Shown: positions 17,754 to 27,768, counted from the stretch's first letter. The stretch: DNA of 64,000 nucleotides from CAVZCK01 sp963798805 (GCA_963798805.1 CAWCVC010000010.1:558001-622000), one strand, 5' to 3'. The notes: a model not told the origin generated them from the letters alone. Translations and numbers: made by a program.

Positions 17754-17866
17754 TAGACCGCGATCAGGAAAAGTGGAATCCGGTTTTCCGTCCGATCGCG
17801 GGACCAGCAAAGAATCGAGAGCGGGCTCTAAGCTCAAGTGTTTCCATCTAAATTGATCCCGCTCTA
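17754..17866 (-). repeat. 113-bp MITE-like repeat, copy A
   Basis: Nearly identical to the reverse complement of 31690-31802 and related to 35905-36020. The ends are inverted repeats of the form TAGAGCG..GATCA / TGATC..CGCTCTA with terminal TA, typical of small non-autonomous elements mobilised by IS630/Tc1-type transposases. It occupies most of the 304-base gap before the SDR gene; the rest of that gap holds nothing recognisable. Confidence 0.8.
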
Positions 17867-17904
17867 AGCGAACGCGTCCCCCGACTTCTTTGGAGGAGAA
17901 AAAC

Positions 17905-18648
17905 GTGCAGAAGCGCAAACTGGACGGAAGAGCCGCTTTAGTGACGGGGGCATCCTCCGGCATTGGCGAAGCAACCGCGCTGGCATTGGCGGCCGAGGGC
18001 GCGCGCGTGGCGATCGCGGCGCGGCGTGTTGAGCGCCTGATGAAGCTTGCCGACCGCATTCGCCGAAACAGTGGCGAGGCGCTACCGATCGAAGCCGACG
18101 TCGCCGATGAGGCGCAGGCGTCGAGCATGGTGGAGCGCGCCATGCAGGATTTCGGACGGCTGGACATCTTGCTCTGTATCGCCGGTGTTGGCGTCGCCGC
18201 GCCGTTCCAGAATACGACGACGGCTGAATATCGCCGGATGATCGACGTCAACTTTCTGGGATTGCTCTATCCGATCCATGCCGCGCTACCAGCGATGAAA
18301 CAGCAAGGTTCGGGCCATATTGTCATCATGTCTTCGGGAACTGGCCGCTACATCCATCCGTCCACGGTCTATTCGGGCACCAAGCATGCGGCGAGCGCCA
18401 TGGCCGAATCCCTGCGGCGCGAAATCGGCAAGGACGGCATTCGCGTGACCGTGATTGAACCCGGCGCAGTCCAGACCGAGTTCATCTCGAATATGCGTGA
18501 CGATGTCCGCGAGGCGGTCGAGCGGCGATTGGGCGACATGGAGATGCTTGAGGCCGAGGATATCGCCGCTGCGATCCTTTATGCGGTGACGCAGCCGCCC
18601 AGGGTCAACGTCAACATTCTCACGATCTATCCGACCGCTCAGGCTTGA
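17905..18648 (+). CDS. SDR-family NAD(P)-dependent oxidoreductase
   Basis: This 247-residue short-chain dehydrogenase has cofactor loop TGASSGIG, the structural CIAGVG (variant of NNAG), and the active-site YSGTK with its preceding serine in MSSGTG. The Arg in AARRVERL suggests NADP preference. The GTG at 17905 is chosen because GGAGGA lies seven bases upstream. It resembles the YdfG/serine-dehydrogenase-like group used on small hydroxy acids, but the substrate cannot be told. It stands alone, after a MITE copy. Confidence 0.87.
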   Translation: MQKRKLDGRAALVTGASSGIGEATALALAAEGARVAIAARRVERLMKLADRIRRNSGEALPIEADVADEAQASSMVERAMQDFGRLDILLCIAGVGVAAPFQNTTTAEYRRMIDVNFLGLLYPIHAALPAMKQQGSGHIVIMSSGTGRYIHPSTVYSGTKHAASAMAESLRREIGKDGIRVTVIEPGAVQTEFISNMRDDVREAVERRLGDMEMLEAEDIAAAILYAVTQPPRVNVNILTIYPTAQA

Positions 18649-18713
18649 TGGGACCCGCATATAAGCCGTCTAATGCTTTGCTGCCGGGAGCAGACTCGCT
18701 ACGCGGACGTACA

Positions 18714-19463
18714 TTAGGATATGAGCTTCTTCAAAACCCGACGAAGTCGAAGAAGCTCATGATTCACGCCCAAAAGTTCGAAGCGAGCTTTAAACGCTTC
18801 ACGCAAGATTTCAAGAGCGCAAGAGCCAACCTGCGCAGTCGATTTTAGCTCATGGAGAAGGTTCAATCCGTCACCATGGAGGTAAATATTCTTATATTCG
18901 ATTGTTTGATCGCCTTTTTTCATTTTGAGATTAGACATAATTGCGCGCTCATTCGGATGGCTACCGAAATCAATGCAGCGCTCATAAAGCTCGTAAAATG
19001 TCGGTTCTACGTGAATATTATAACGGGCAATTGTCTCCCTGATTTTCGCGATCTCAAAATATTGGCGAACTGCCCTTTTAGAATTCGCATCGTCGTGGCG
19101 ATTTATCCAGATTTCATCGAATCCAGGGTTCGCGTGAATGTGCAACGCGTAGCCTGCATACTCAAGGCAAGCGCGATTCACAGGGAATACGCCTGCGGTT
19201 TGCCCAGCTAGCGCATGATCGCATGCGGCTCGGAATGCAGCATGTGCGCGGTAGAAGAATAAGGGAGTTATCAGGTCCGGCGGATTTAGCCAGCCCATTC
19301 CAATCCGCAAAAAGCAACCGTCTATTTTGGATAGACAGTCAAACCACCGATTCTTGTTGGCGAAGCTCGCGAAGCGATTTCGATTGGCATTATCTAAAAA
19401 TTCTGAGAGCGGATCGTTTGACCAGGCGGGAGGGGGCAGTAGGCGAGCTTCGCGGACGTTCAT
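18714..19463 (-). CDS. Hypothetical protein, AT-richer than its neighbours
   Basis: A 249-residue soluble protein without a clear signature. Visible features are an Arg/Ala-rich helical region (YRAHAAFRAACDHALAG), CLEYAGYALHIHANPG, and YELYERCIDFGSHPNERA followed by KKGDQTIEYKNIYLHGDG. Spaced helices with conserved-looking His, Glu and Arg recall DUF5677-type proteins, but this is a weak resemblance. Codon usage is less GC-biased than in uvrA next door, suggesting acquisition. It ends head-to-tail 11 bases after the uvrA stop on the same strand. Confidence 0.6.
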   Translation of the reverse strand: MNVREARLLPPPAWSNDPLSEFLDNANRNRFASFANKNRWFDCLSKIDGCFLRIGMGWLNPPDLITPLFFYRAHAAFRAACDHALAGQTAGVFPVNRACLEYAGYALHIHANPGFDEIWINRHDDANSKRAVRQYFEIAKIRETIARYNIHVEPTFYELYERCIDFGSHPNERAIMSNLKMKKGDQTIEYKNIYLHGDGLNLLHELKSTAQVGSCALEILREAFKARFELLGVNHELLRLRRVLKKLIS

Positions 19464-19473
19464 GGATGAACCT

Positions 19474-22389
19474 TCATTCCGCCGCCTGTGGCCTCTTCAT
19501 CGGCCGGCGCGCCAGCATTCCCGCAAGAAACTGGCCCGTATAGCTCGCCTTCACCTTGGCGATCTGCTCGGGCGTGCCCTCGGCGACGATGCGGCCGCCG
19601 CCGTCGCCGCCTTCGGGGCCGAGGTCGATGATCCAGTCGGCGGTCTTGATCACCTCCAGATTGTGCTCGATCACTGCGACCGTATTGCCCTGTTCGACCA
19701 GCTCGTGCAGCACCTCGAGCAACTTCGCCACGTCGTGGAAATGCAGCCCCGTGGTCGGCTCGTCGAGAATGTATAAGGTGCGCCCGGTCGCGCGCCGGCT
19801 CAGCTCCTTGGCCAGCTTGATGCGCTGCGCCTCGCCGCCGGAGAGCGTCGTCGCCTGCTGGCCGATCTTGATATAGCCGAGGCCGACGCGCGCCAGCGTC
19901 TCCATCTTGTCGCGCACGGACGGCACCGCCTTAAAGAACTCCGCTCCCTCCTCGACGGTCATGTCCAGCACATCGGCGATGGATTTGCCGCGGAACAGGA
20001 TCTCCAGCGTCTCGCGATTATAGCGCTTGCCCTTGCAGACATCGCAGGTGACGTAGACGTCGGGCAGAAAATGCATCTCGATCTTGATGACGCCGTCGCC
20101 CTGGCAGGCCTCGCAGCGCCCGCCCTTCACATTGAAGGAGAAGCGTCCCGGCAGATAGCCGCGCGCCTTAGCCTCGGGCAGGCCGGCGAACCAGTCGCGG
20201 ATCGGTGTGAAGGCTCCCGTATAGGTGGCCGGGTTCGAGCGCGGCGTGCGCCCGATCGGCGACTGGTCAATGTCGATGACCTTGTCGAGATGCTCGAGGC
20301 CCTGGATATCGTCGAAAGGCGCCGGCGCGTCTCGCGCACCGTTCAGCCGTCGCGCGACCGCCTTATAGATCGTTTCGATCAGCAAGGTGGACTTGCCGCC
20401 ACCCGAAACGCCGGTCACGCAGGTGAAGGTGCCGAGCGGAATATCTGCGGTCACGTCCTTCAGATTGTTGCCCGACGCGCCGGTGATACGCAGCACCTTA
20501 CCCTTTTTCGGCTTGCGCCGCGCCGGCGGAACGGCGACCTGCCGCGCGCCGCTCAAATATTGGCCCGTCAGGCTCGACGAGGTGGCCATGATCTTCCCCG
20601 GCACGCCCTCGGCGATGATCTCGCCGCCATGCACGCCCGCGCCGGGGCCGATATCGACGACATGATCGGCCTGCAGAATGGCGTCCTCGTCGTGCTCGAC
20701 GACGATCACCGAATTGCCGAGGTCGCGCAGATGTTTCAGCGTATCGAGCAGCCGCGCATTGTCGCGCTGATGCAGGCCGATGGAGGGCTCATCCAGCACA
20801 TAGAGCACCCCCGTCAGCCCGGAGCCGATCTGCGAGGCGAGACGGATGCGCTGGCTCTCGCCGCCCGATAGCGTCCCGGAATTGCGCGACAGGGCGAGAT
20901 AGTCGAGCCCGACATCGTTGAGGAACCTCAGCCGGTCGCGGATCTCCTTGAGGATGCGCGCGGCGATCTCGTTCTGTTTCGCCGAAAGCTTCTCCGGCAG
21001 CGCATTGAACCATGTGTCAGCCTCGCGGATCGACATGCGCGAGACCTCGCCGATATGCAGCCCGCCGATCTTCACCGCCAGCGCCTGCGGCTTCAGCCGG
21101 AAGCCATTGCAAGCCTCGCAAGGATGGTCGGATTGATAGCGCGCCAGCTCCTCGCGCACCCAGGAGGATTCTGTCTCCTTCCAGCGCCGCTCGATATTGT
21201 TGATCACGCCCTCGAATGGTTTCGAGGTCTTGAAGGTGCGCATACCGTCGTCATAGACGAAGGTGACCGGCTCGCTCCCGGTGCCGTAGAGGATGCCGTT
21301 CTGCATTATTTCCAGCAGCTCGCTCCAGGGCGTGTTCATCGACGCTTTGAAATGCTTGGCGAGCGCTTCCAGCGTCTGGGTGTAATAGGGCGAGGACGCG
21401 CCGGTGCGCGACCAGGGCACGATCGCGCCTTTGCGCAGGGAGAGCGAGCCGTCCGGCACGACGAGGGCCGGCTCGAACTGCAATTCGGTGCCAAGCCCGT
21501 CACATTTCGAGCAGGCGCCGAACGGATTGTTGAAGGAGAACAGCCGCGGCTCGATCTCATCGATAGTGAAGCCGGAGACCGGACAGGCAAAGCGCTGTGA
21601 AAATGTAATACGCTCATGCGTGTCGTTCTTCGACTTGTTGGCGCCTTTCGTCTCCTTCGCCGGCAGCTTCTTGTCGGCGAACTCCGCAATCGCGAGCCCG
21701 TCGGCGATCTCCAGCGCCGTCTCCAGGCTGTCCGCGAGCCGAGTACCAAGATCCGGCCGCACCACGATGCGGTCGACGACGACATCGATATCGTGCTTCA
21801 GCTTCTTGTCGAGTGTCGGCGCCTCGGCGATCTCGTAATACTCGCCGTCGATCTTCACGCGCTGGAAGCCGCGCTTCATATAGCCGGCGAGGTCCTTCTT
21901 ATACTCGCCCTTGCGGCCGCGAATGACTGGCGCCAGGAGATAGAGCCGCGTGCCTTCCGGCAGCTCCATGATCCGGTCGACCATCTGCGAGACGGTCTGG
22001 CTCTCGATGGGCAGCCCGGTCGCCGGTGAATAGGGCACGCCGACCCGGGCGAAGAGCAGCCGCATATAGTCATAGATCTCGGTGACGGTGCCGACCGTCG
22101 AGCGCGGATTACGGCTGGTGGTCTTCTGCTCGATGGAGATCGCCGGGGAGAGGCCCTCGATCAGGTCCACATCCGGCTTCTGCATCATCTCCAGAAACTG
22201 CCGCGCATAGGCCGACAGGCTCTCGACATAACGCCGCTGTCCCTCGGCATAGATTGTGTCGAAGGCGAGGCTCGATTTGCCTGAGCCGGAGAGACCCGTT
22301 ATGACAACGAGCTTCTCGCGCGGAATATCGAGCGAGATGTTCTTGAGATTGTGCTCCCGCGCGCCGCGGACCGAAATGAACTTCTGCAT
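19474..22389 (-). CDS. uvrA: Excinuclease ABC subunit A
   Basis: This 971-residue ATPase recognises bulky DNA lesions with UvrB in nucleotide excision repair. Two ABC cassettes are visible: Walker A loops GLSGSGKSSL near the N-terminus and GVSGGGKSTL in the second half, two LSGGE(S/A)QRI signatures, and Walker B VLDEPSIGLH and ILDEPTTGLH. Zinc-binding cysteine pairs occur in CSKCDGLG, CEACNGFR, CEACQGDG and CDVCKGKR. ATG 22389 (MQKFISVRGAREHNL) starts the conserved protein; the frame extends further upstream without support. Full length and frame are intact. Confidence 0.97.
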   Translation of the reverse strand: MQKFISVRGAREHNLKNISLDIPREKLVVITGLSGSGKSSLAFDTIYAEGQRRYVESLSAYARQFLEMMQKPDVDLIEGLSPAISIEQKTTSRNPRSTVGTVTEIYDYMRLLFARVGVPYSPATGLPIESQTVSQMVDRIMELPEGTRLYLLAPVIRGRKGEYKKDLAGYMKRGFQRVKIDGEYYEIAEAPTLDKKLKHDIDVVVDRIVVRPDLGTRLADSLETALEIADGLAIAEFADKKLPAKETKGANKSKNDTHERITFSQRFACPVSGFTIDEIEPRLFSFNNPFGACSKCDGLGTELQFEPALVVPDGSLSLRKGAIVPWSRTGASSPYYTQTLEALAKHFKASMNTPWSELLEIMQNGILYGTGSEPVTFVYDDGMRTFKTSKPFEGVINNIERRWKETESSWVREELARYQSDHPCEACNGFRLKPQALAVKIGGLHIGEVSRMSIREADTWFNALPEKLSAKQNEIAARILKEIRDRLRFLNDVGLDYLALSRNSGTLSGGESQRIRLASQIGSGLTGVLYVLDEPSIGLHQRDNARLLDTLKHLRDLGNSVIVVEHDEDAILQADHVVDIGPGAGVHGGEIIAEGVPGKIMATSSSLTGQYLSGARQVAVPPARRKPKKGKVLRITGASGNNLKDVTADIPLGTFTCVTGVSGGGKSTLLIETIYKAVARRLNGARDAPAPFDDIQGLEHLDKVIDIDQSPIGRTPRSNPATYTGAFTPIRDWFAGLPEAKARGYLPGRFSFNVKGGRCEACQGDGVIKIEMHFLPDVYVTCDVCKGKRYNRETLEILFRGKSIADVLDMTVEEGAEFFKAVPSVRDKMETLARVGLGYIKIGQQATTLSGGEAQRIKLAKELSRRATGRTLYILDEPTTGLHFHDVAKLLEVLHELVEQGNTVAVIEHNLEVIKTADWIIDLGPEGGDGGGRIVAEGTPEQIAKVKASYTGQFLAGMLARRPMKRPQAAE

Positions 22390-22592
22390 GGAGAGCCCAA
22401 AGACGAGATGGTTCAAATTAGCAGGCCATTGTGAAAAGGCACGGGACGATTTGTCTCTGCCCACCACAAATTCGCCCTTCGATGGCTGGATTTCGTTGCT
22501 ATTCCCTGCGGATCCAATTCTAGCGTATATCTCTGGTACGGCATCCCACATCTAGTGGGCCTTTGCCGCTTTGGCTGAGTTATGAGGACTGA

Positions 22593-23924
22593 ATGTCGTT
22601 TCCCGACCCGACGATCGACCGCATAGAAACCACGTTCAAGGAACTGGTTCAGGACGTCAATCGCACCAGCGCCTCGACACGAAACGGCTGGGTGTTCTTC
22701 CTCGCGCTGCAGGCTTATTTCTTTGTCGCGCTCGCCGGGATCACGCATCGCGATCTTCTGCTCGACACCCCCATTGCGCTGCCGCTCTTGCAGGTCCATA
22801 TCGGGCTTCGAGGCTTCTTCCTGTTCGGCCCGATCATCTTCGTCCTCATCCATATGGGGATCCTGCTGCAGCATGTCATGCTCGCCCGGCAGGCGCGCGA
22901 ATTGCACAGCCGGGTGACCTCTTTCGAGGGGACCGGCCTGTTCCGAACCCATCGTGTGCGCGTGCAGCTTCACCCCTATTTCTTCACCCAGCTCATCGCC
23001 GGGCCGCAGCGCAGTCCGTTCTTCGCCTTCTTCCTGGCGCTGCTGACCTGGCTCAGTTTCGGCATTCTGCCTGTTGCCCTGCTCCTCGATTTCCAGACCA
23101 CCTTCCTGCCCTATCACGACCTCACCGTGACCTGGGCGCACCGGATCTATCTGGTGCTCGACATCCTCATCCTGATGATCTTTGCCGTGTTCATGCGCTA
23201 TCCGGCGCTGGGCTTCGTCGCAGGATTCGGGCGCACCATCGTCGACCGCCCCTTGGGCTTTCTCCTCAGCTTCCTGCTCGGCGTCGGCGCCATGTTCTTC
23301 TCGCTGAGCGTCGCCACGATTCCGGACGAGCGAATGGACCGGGCTATGACCTCGCTGATGCCGGTCAAGGTTCCGCTGCAGGCCCAAGAGACCGTCACCC
23401 CGCCGCGGGAGGCCTTCTGGCTGACCGCCCTCATCTTCGAACGCGGCGTCGATCGGCTATCGGGCCGGCCGGCCGGCCTGTTCGCCCGCAATCTGGTCGT
23501 CACGGATGCGGACCTCGTGCATGACGGTATCGGCACGGAAACCGGCACGAGCCTTAATCTGCGTCGCCGCGATCTGCGCTACGGAACCTTCGACCGTACC
23601 GACATGCACCGGGCCGATCTCACTGGCGCGATATTGACCAGAGCCAGCATGCGCGAGACCAATCTGATCGAGGCGAAGGCGGACAAGGCCATCTTCCGCG
23701 GTACCGATCTATGGCGGGCGAAGTTTATTCCGGATCAGAGCATCGGCCGGCCGGTCTCCCCTATCATCCTGCGGGGAGCCGATTTGCGCGGCGCCGATCT
23801 GGCGGAAACCAATCTGCAGGCCGCCGATCTGAAAGGCGCGCTGTTCAGCGGCGCCGATTTGCGCGGCGCTCAGATGGATTCCGAAGCCGTTGCCGATGCC
23901 ACTCAACAGGGCGCTAAGTTTTAA
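22593..23924 (+). CDS. Membrane protein with C-terminal pentapeptide repeats
   Basis: A 443-residue protein. The N-terminal half has about five membrane helices (for example 28-50, 70-92, 140-165, 180-205 and 215-240) with a DUF-like core. From about residue 305 it changes to pentapeptide repeats of the A(D/N)LXX type (RADLTGAIL, GADLRGADLAETNLQAADLKGALFSG), which fold as a right-handed quadrilateral beta-helix. The C-terminus probably lies in the cytoplasm and binds a partner. It starts 204 bases from divergent uvrA; its end overlaps the convergent VWA gene by four bases. Function unknown. Confidence 0.83.
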   Translation: MSFPDPTIDRIETTFKELVQDVNRTSASTRNGWVFFLALQAYFFVALAGITHRDLLLDTPIALPLLQVHIGLRGFFLFGPIIFVLIHMGILLQHVMLARQARELHSRVTSFEGTGLFRTHRVRVQLHPYFFTQLIAGPQRSPFFAFFLALLTWLSFGILPVALLLDFQTTFLPYHDLTVTWAHRIYLVLDILILMIFAVFMRYPALGFVAGFGRTIVDRPLGFLLSFLLGVGAMFFSLSVATIPDERMDRAMTSLMPVKVPLQAQETVTPPREAFWLTALIFERGVDRLSGRPAGLFARNLVVTDADLVHDGIGTETGTSLNLRRRDLRYGTFDRTDMHRADLTGAILTRASMRETNLIEAKADKAIFRGTDLWRAKFIPDQSIGRPVSPIILRGADLRGADLAETNLQAADLKGALFSGADLRGAQMDSEAVADATQQGAKF

Positions 23925-25453
23925 CCGCCGCGCTTCTGGGGCATGACGACCTCGACCTGCTTTTTGTCGCCGGCCTGAACCGCGAATTTGGCGGCGAACT
24001 CCTTGCCGCCATGCTCGACGTGGACCTCATAATCCCCTGCCGCGAGAACATGCGAGGGAAATGCGCCGCCGCTGCGCTTCACAAGCTGGCCGTCGCTCGA
24101 ATAGATCTTCCAGATCGTATCGGCGAGGGCCTCGCCGCCCGCGTGCTCGACGAGGCGGAACGTCACCTTGCCCGCCTGATGGTCGACGGTCGCTTCCGTC
24201 AGCTTGCCCGGCTCGACGGTCACGTCGGCCTCCATGACGGCATTGGCGTCGCCATAGGTGCTCTCGATCCGGTAGCTGCCGCTGTTTAGGCGCAGCACCA
24301 CGCCGGATTTCGCCCCGCCAATCACCTTGCGGCGGTTGCCGAACTGGTCGCTTTCCTCCGAATAGACGTCGAAAGTCAGCGACTGCTCGTTGAATAGCGG
24401 CTGCTTGGCCAGCGTCGCATAGAGGCGCAAGCCCCCGGCATTCAGATTGAAGACGTCGTCGAGCTGCTTTTCCGGCCAGACGGTCAGCCGCTTGGTGAGA
24501 TTTGCCTGGCCGTAAGCTGCGTTGACCAGATAGTCGCCCGCCGGGAGCTTCACCGTCGGGTGCGGATCCTCGAAACGGTGCAGAAGCTTGTAGCTGCCAT
24601 CGTCCTGAACGCGGCCATCATAAATCCGCCAGACGAGGCCGCTGTTTAGAGGCTGAACGCCCTTGGCAAGGATGGCGGAGAGCTCAAGCGTGCCCGGCTC
24701 GTGCGAGGTGATGACCTCACCCGCCGGTGCACCGACGCCTCCGGGCACCGGCACGAAAGCCGGCACCGGCTGGCCTTCGGCGTCCTCGCTCATCCCGGTC
24801 GAGGCGAGCTCGAACGCCTTGCGCACGGCATTGGTCAGCTCTTCGTCGTTCTGCGCAGTGCTGAAGACGCCGCCGGTCTGTTCCGCCACGCAAGCGAGCC
24901 CTTCGAGTTTATCGTCGATCTCGGCATTGAAGGCGATGACGTGAATGATTGTACGCGGCGATTGCGATTTGATCTCGGCGGCCGCCGCGCAGGGGTCGGC
25001 CTTGCAGTCATCGGCACCGTCGGTGATAAGAATGATGGCTCGGGCGCCCGATTTGTTGGCGAAGAGCTTGTCCGCCGTCTTCAGCGCGGCCGCAACCGGA
25101 GCGGAGCCTTTCGGATTGGTGCCGTCGATGGTCTTGCCGTCGGCCTTCGCGTCGATGGCGCCGACGGTCTTGAGCGTTTCGATGGCTTCGCAGCTCTTGT
25201 TCTTGGTGCCGAAGGCGACGATGCCGAGATCGAGCTTGCCTTCCTGTTCGCGCAGCAGCGGAGTGATGGCGTTGCGGACGGAGGCGATCTTCTGCGTCTT
25301 CTCGATCTTGCCCCACATGCTGCTCGAATGATCGAGCACCAGAACCGCCTGATTCTGCGCGAGCGCCGGGCGCGGGGAGGCAGCGAAGGCCAGCGCCAAA
25401 AGCGCCATCAGCGGCAGGGCGAGCCGGGCTCCTCTCGAAAAACTCCTGATCAT
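23921..25453 (-). CDS. Secreted VWA-domain protein with C-terminal beta-sandwich repeats
   Basis: A 510-residue exported protein with a signal peptide to about residue 32 (PRPALAQ). A von Willebrand A domain spans about 36-215: MIDAS DHSSS at 41-45 and a second acidic loop, ITDGADD (143-149). A proline/glycine linker (about 226-245) leads to three repeats carrying the motif L-x-(A/S)-G-(D/S)-Y at 303, 389 and 470. The same repeat fills the neighbouring upstream gene (39-base gap, same strand), so the two probably form an operon and interact at the cell surface or periplasm. Metal-dependent ligand binding is expected of the VWA domain; the ligand is unknown. Confidence 0.87.
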   Translation of the reverse strand: MIRSFSRGARLALPLMALLALAFAASPRPALAQNQAVLVLDHSSSMWGKIEKTQKIASVRNAITPLLREQEGKLDLGIVAFGTKNKSCEAIETLKTVGAIDAKADGKTIDGTNPKGSAPVAAALKTADKLFANKSGARAIILITDGADDCKADPCAAAAEIKSQSPRTIIHVIAFNAEIDDKLEGLACVAEQTGGVFSTAQNDEELTNAVRKAFELASTGMSEDAEGQPVPAFVPVPGGVGAPAGEVITSHEPGTLELSAILAKGVQPLNSGLVWRIYDGRVQDDGSYKLLHRFEDPHPTVKLPAGDYLVNAAYGQANLTKRLTVWPEKQLDDVFNLNAGGLRLYATLAKQPLFNEQSLTFDVYSEESDQFGNRRKVIGGAKSGVVLRLNSGSYRIESTYGDANAVMEADVTVEPGKLTEATVDHQAGKVTFRLVEHAGGEALADTIWKIYSSDGQLVKRSGGAFPSHVLAAGDYEVHVEHGGKEFAAKFAVQAGDKKQVEVVMPQKRGG

Positions 25454-25492
25454 TGCGCCACGCTTATCCGAAGTTGCAGCAGAAATTTGGCG

Positions 25493-26992
25493 CTATTGCG
25501 CGACAATCTCGACGGTTTGTTCCTGGTTCGACGCGGCTTCGAAGATCTGCGTATAGGTTTTGGCGTCGTGCTGGGCCATGGCCTGATAGCTGCCGGCCTG
25601 AAGAATGAGGGTCGGCTCGGCATCCTGTGAGATCAAAACGGTGCCACCGCCATTATATTTGAGCGTCCATTTCACCCGATCGACAGCCTCCCCGCCCGGC
25701 CGGTCAACCAGGCGCAGCTTGACGTCGCTGGCCTTCTGCTCGAAAGCGACATCTTGGACCTCGCCGGCCTTAACCTCGATATCCTTGGTCTGGCGCGCAT
25801 TGTGCCAGCCGTACTGGCTTTCGATGCGATAGGGGCCGGCCGGCAGGAACAGGGTAGGCGAGGCAAGCGTCGAGGTCAGCAACTCCTGGTTCGCCGCGCC
25901 CTTCTCCGGCGAAAGGTTGTAGACCCGATAAAGCAGATGCTCGTCGATGCGCTTGCCGATGCCGGCCAATGTCGAGGCGAGGCGGACCCCGCCGGCGTTG
26001 AGGACCAGATCGCGGGTCTTCTTCTCGCCCGCCCTTAAGGTAATGTCCTCCTCGACGCGGGCCAAGCCGAGCACGGCGGCGACGCGATATTGGCCGGCCG
26101 GCAGGCTAAAGGTCGGCTCGTCGAGCTTGGAGCGAACAATTTCGCGCGCCGTCGCCGCCTCACCATTCTGGAAGACGAAGAACGTCGCGCCATTGAGAAG
26201 GGGGCTGTCCGCCTTGGCGCGCGCGTTAAGGGTCAGATTGCCGGTGTTCATCACGACTTCAACCTGCTTCTCGACCCCGAGGCCGACGCTGACCGGCGTC
26301 TCGACCGTGGCGAAGCCGTGTTTCGCGACCAGGTTGTAGTTGCCCGCCGGCACTTGGAAGACCGCCTGCGGCAGGCTCGACCGGCCGACCTCGACCGGCT
26401 TTGCGCCCTTCTCGTCGAGCTTGCTCAGAATGAAGAACACGTCGTTGAGCGCTGCGCCGCCCGGCACAGCCGCGCCGTGAATCAGCAGCGTGCCGGCGTT
26501 GAGCGAGACGAACTGCGACACCGGCTTGTTGGATGTGACCTCGAATTCCTTGCCGTTCATCGCCAGGCCGTAAGTGGCCTCGACATAATAGTGGCCGGGC
26601 TTGAGTTTCATCTGCGGCTCGGCGCCGCCGCCGCTCCAGACCAGCTCCTTGTCGTCCGCATCGGAACCGACCTTCAGCACGCGCCAGGACAGGCCCTCGC
26701 TGAGCTTCGGCGCATTCGGTCCGAGCGCAGCCTGAAGCGTGACATTGTAGCCCGAGCGTCCGCTTTTATCCGGGGTCGGCGGGGCGGGACGCGCCAGCGT
26801 CCGCCTCGTGCTGCGCCTTTTGGACGCAGCCTCAGCAAATGGCCGGTCGCCGAGTTTTCCCAGTTCATGAGCGGCGGCGAATGAGCTGGAGAGGGGCGCA
26901 GCGTGCGCTCCGCTCTCTCCAATACACAACGCACCGAAGGAGAAAACGGCGAAAACGACGACGAGCATGCGCGCGGTACGAGTGCCGAGCAT
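25493..26992 (-). CDS. Secreted protein of five tandem beta-sandwich repeats
   Basis: A 499-residue exported protein. After a signal peptide (to about 32) and a basic Ser/Thr/Pro stretch, five repeats follow with the motif (L/V)-x-(A/P)-G-x-Y at residues 130, 214, 297, 383 and 464, spacing 81-86. Each repeat looks like a small beta-sandwich of the PEGA or carboxypeptidase-regulatory type. It shares these repeats with the VWA protein 39 bases downstream. No enzyme motif is present; a scaffold or envelope adhesion role is likely. Confidence 0.83.
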   Translation of the reverse strand: MLGTRTARMLVVVFAVFSFGALCIGESGAHAAPLSSSFAAAHELGKLGDRPFAEAASKRRSTRRTLARPAPPTPDKSGRSGYNVTLQAALGPNAPKLSEGLSWRVLKVGSDADDKELVWSGGGAEPQMKLKPGHYYVEATYGLAMNGKEFEVTSNKPVSQFVSLNAGTLLIHGAAVPGGAALNDVFFILSKLDEKGAKPVEVGRSSLPQAVFQVPAGNYNLVAKHGFATVETPVSVGLGVEKQVEVVMNTGNLTLNARAKADSPLLNGATFFVFQNGEAATAREIVRSKLDEPTFSLPAGQYRVAAVLGLARVEEDITLRAGEKKTRDLVLNAGGVRLASTLAGIGKRIDEHLLYRVYNLSPEKGAANQELLTSTLASPTLFLPAGPYRIESQYGWHNARQTKDIEVKAGEVQDVAFEQKASDVKLRLVDRPGGEAVDRVKWTLKYNGGGTVLISQDAEPTLILQAGSYQAMAQHDAKTYTQIFEAASNQEQTVEIVAQ

Positions 26993-27111
26993 GGGATCCT
27001 GCCGGGAACTGTATTGTTATGCCCCACCTTTCACAGCTTTGTCTTTCTTGTCCAGTGCTGTGTGATGAGCTATCGGATACGAGCAAGTGATAGTTCGGAA
27101 ATTGGGAAATT

Positions 27112-27747
27112 ATGGCCTCAATATCGACGATGTCGACAGTAAAGACGGAGGCGGATAAGCCATCCAGGAACGAGGCTTTGCTGCATCATCTGCGCACGCG
27201 CCGTTCGACCTCGGCGAATGCGCTCACTGAGCCGGGGCCCGATCGCGCCGCGCTTCACGAGATGCTGACGATTGCCGCGCGCGTCCCCGATCACAAGAAG
27301 CTGGCGCCCTGGCGGTTCATCGCGCTCGAAGGAGACGCGCGGGCCGCTTTTGGCGAGCGCCTTGCCGAGATCTGCGCCGTGAAGGAGCCAGACGCCTCGT
27401 CCGTGCGGCTCGACATCGAGCGGACGCGCTTTCTGCGCGCGCCGGTCGTCATTGTGGTCGTCTCGTCGCCGAAACCGCATCCGGCCTGCCCGCCCTGGGA
27501 GCAGGTGTTGTCTGCCGGCGCGGCCTGCTTCAATCTGCTTCATGCCAGCGCCGCCATGGGCTTCGGCGCACAGTGGATCACCGAATGGTACGGCTATGAC
27601 GAGAAGGTGAAGGCCGCCTTCGGTCTGGCGCCGAATGAGCGGTTTGCCGGATTCGTCTATATCGGCACGCTGACCGAGAAGCCAACCGAGCGCGAGCGGC
27701 CCGACCTCGCGGCGATCACCAGCTTCCCGGACAAGCCGCTCGATTAG
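27112..27747 (+). CDS. Nitroreductase-family protein
   Basis: A 211-residue FMN-dependent reductase of the YdjA-like branch. Visible motifs are the N-terminal RRSTSANALTEPGPDR, the loop VPDHKKLAPWRFI, the mid-helix SAGAACFNLLHASAAMGFGAQWI and the C-terminal GFVYIGTL. The dimeric fold binds FMN and reduces nitro compounds or related substrates with NAD(P)H. The substrate is not defined by sequence. It stands alone and is followed by a palindromic repeat. Confidence 0.88.
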   Translation: MASISTMSTVKTEADKPSRNEALLHHLRTRRSTSANALTEPGPDRAALHEMLTIAARVPDHKKLAPWRFIALEGDARAAFGERLAEICAVKEPDASSVRLDIERTRFLRAPVVIVVVSSPKPHPACPPWEQVLSAGAACFNLLHASAAMGFGAQWITEWYGYDEKVKAAFGLAPNERFAGFVYIGTLTEKPTERERPDLAAITSFPDKPLD

Positions 27748-27768
27748 GGTAGGATCGGGGGAGCGGTC

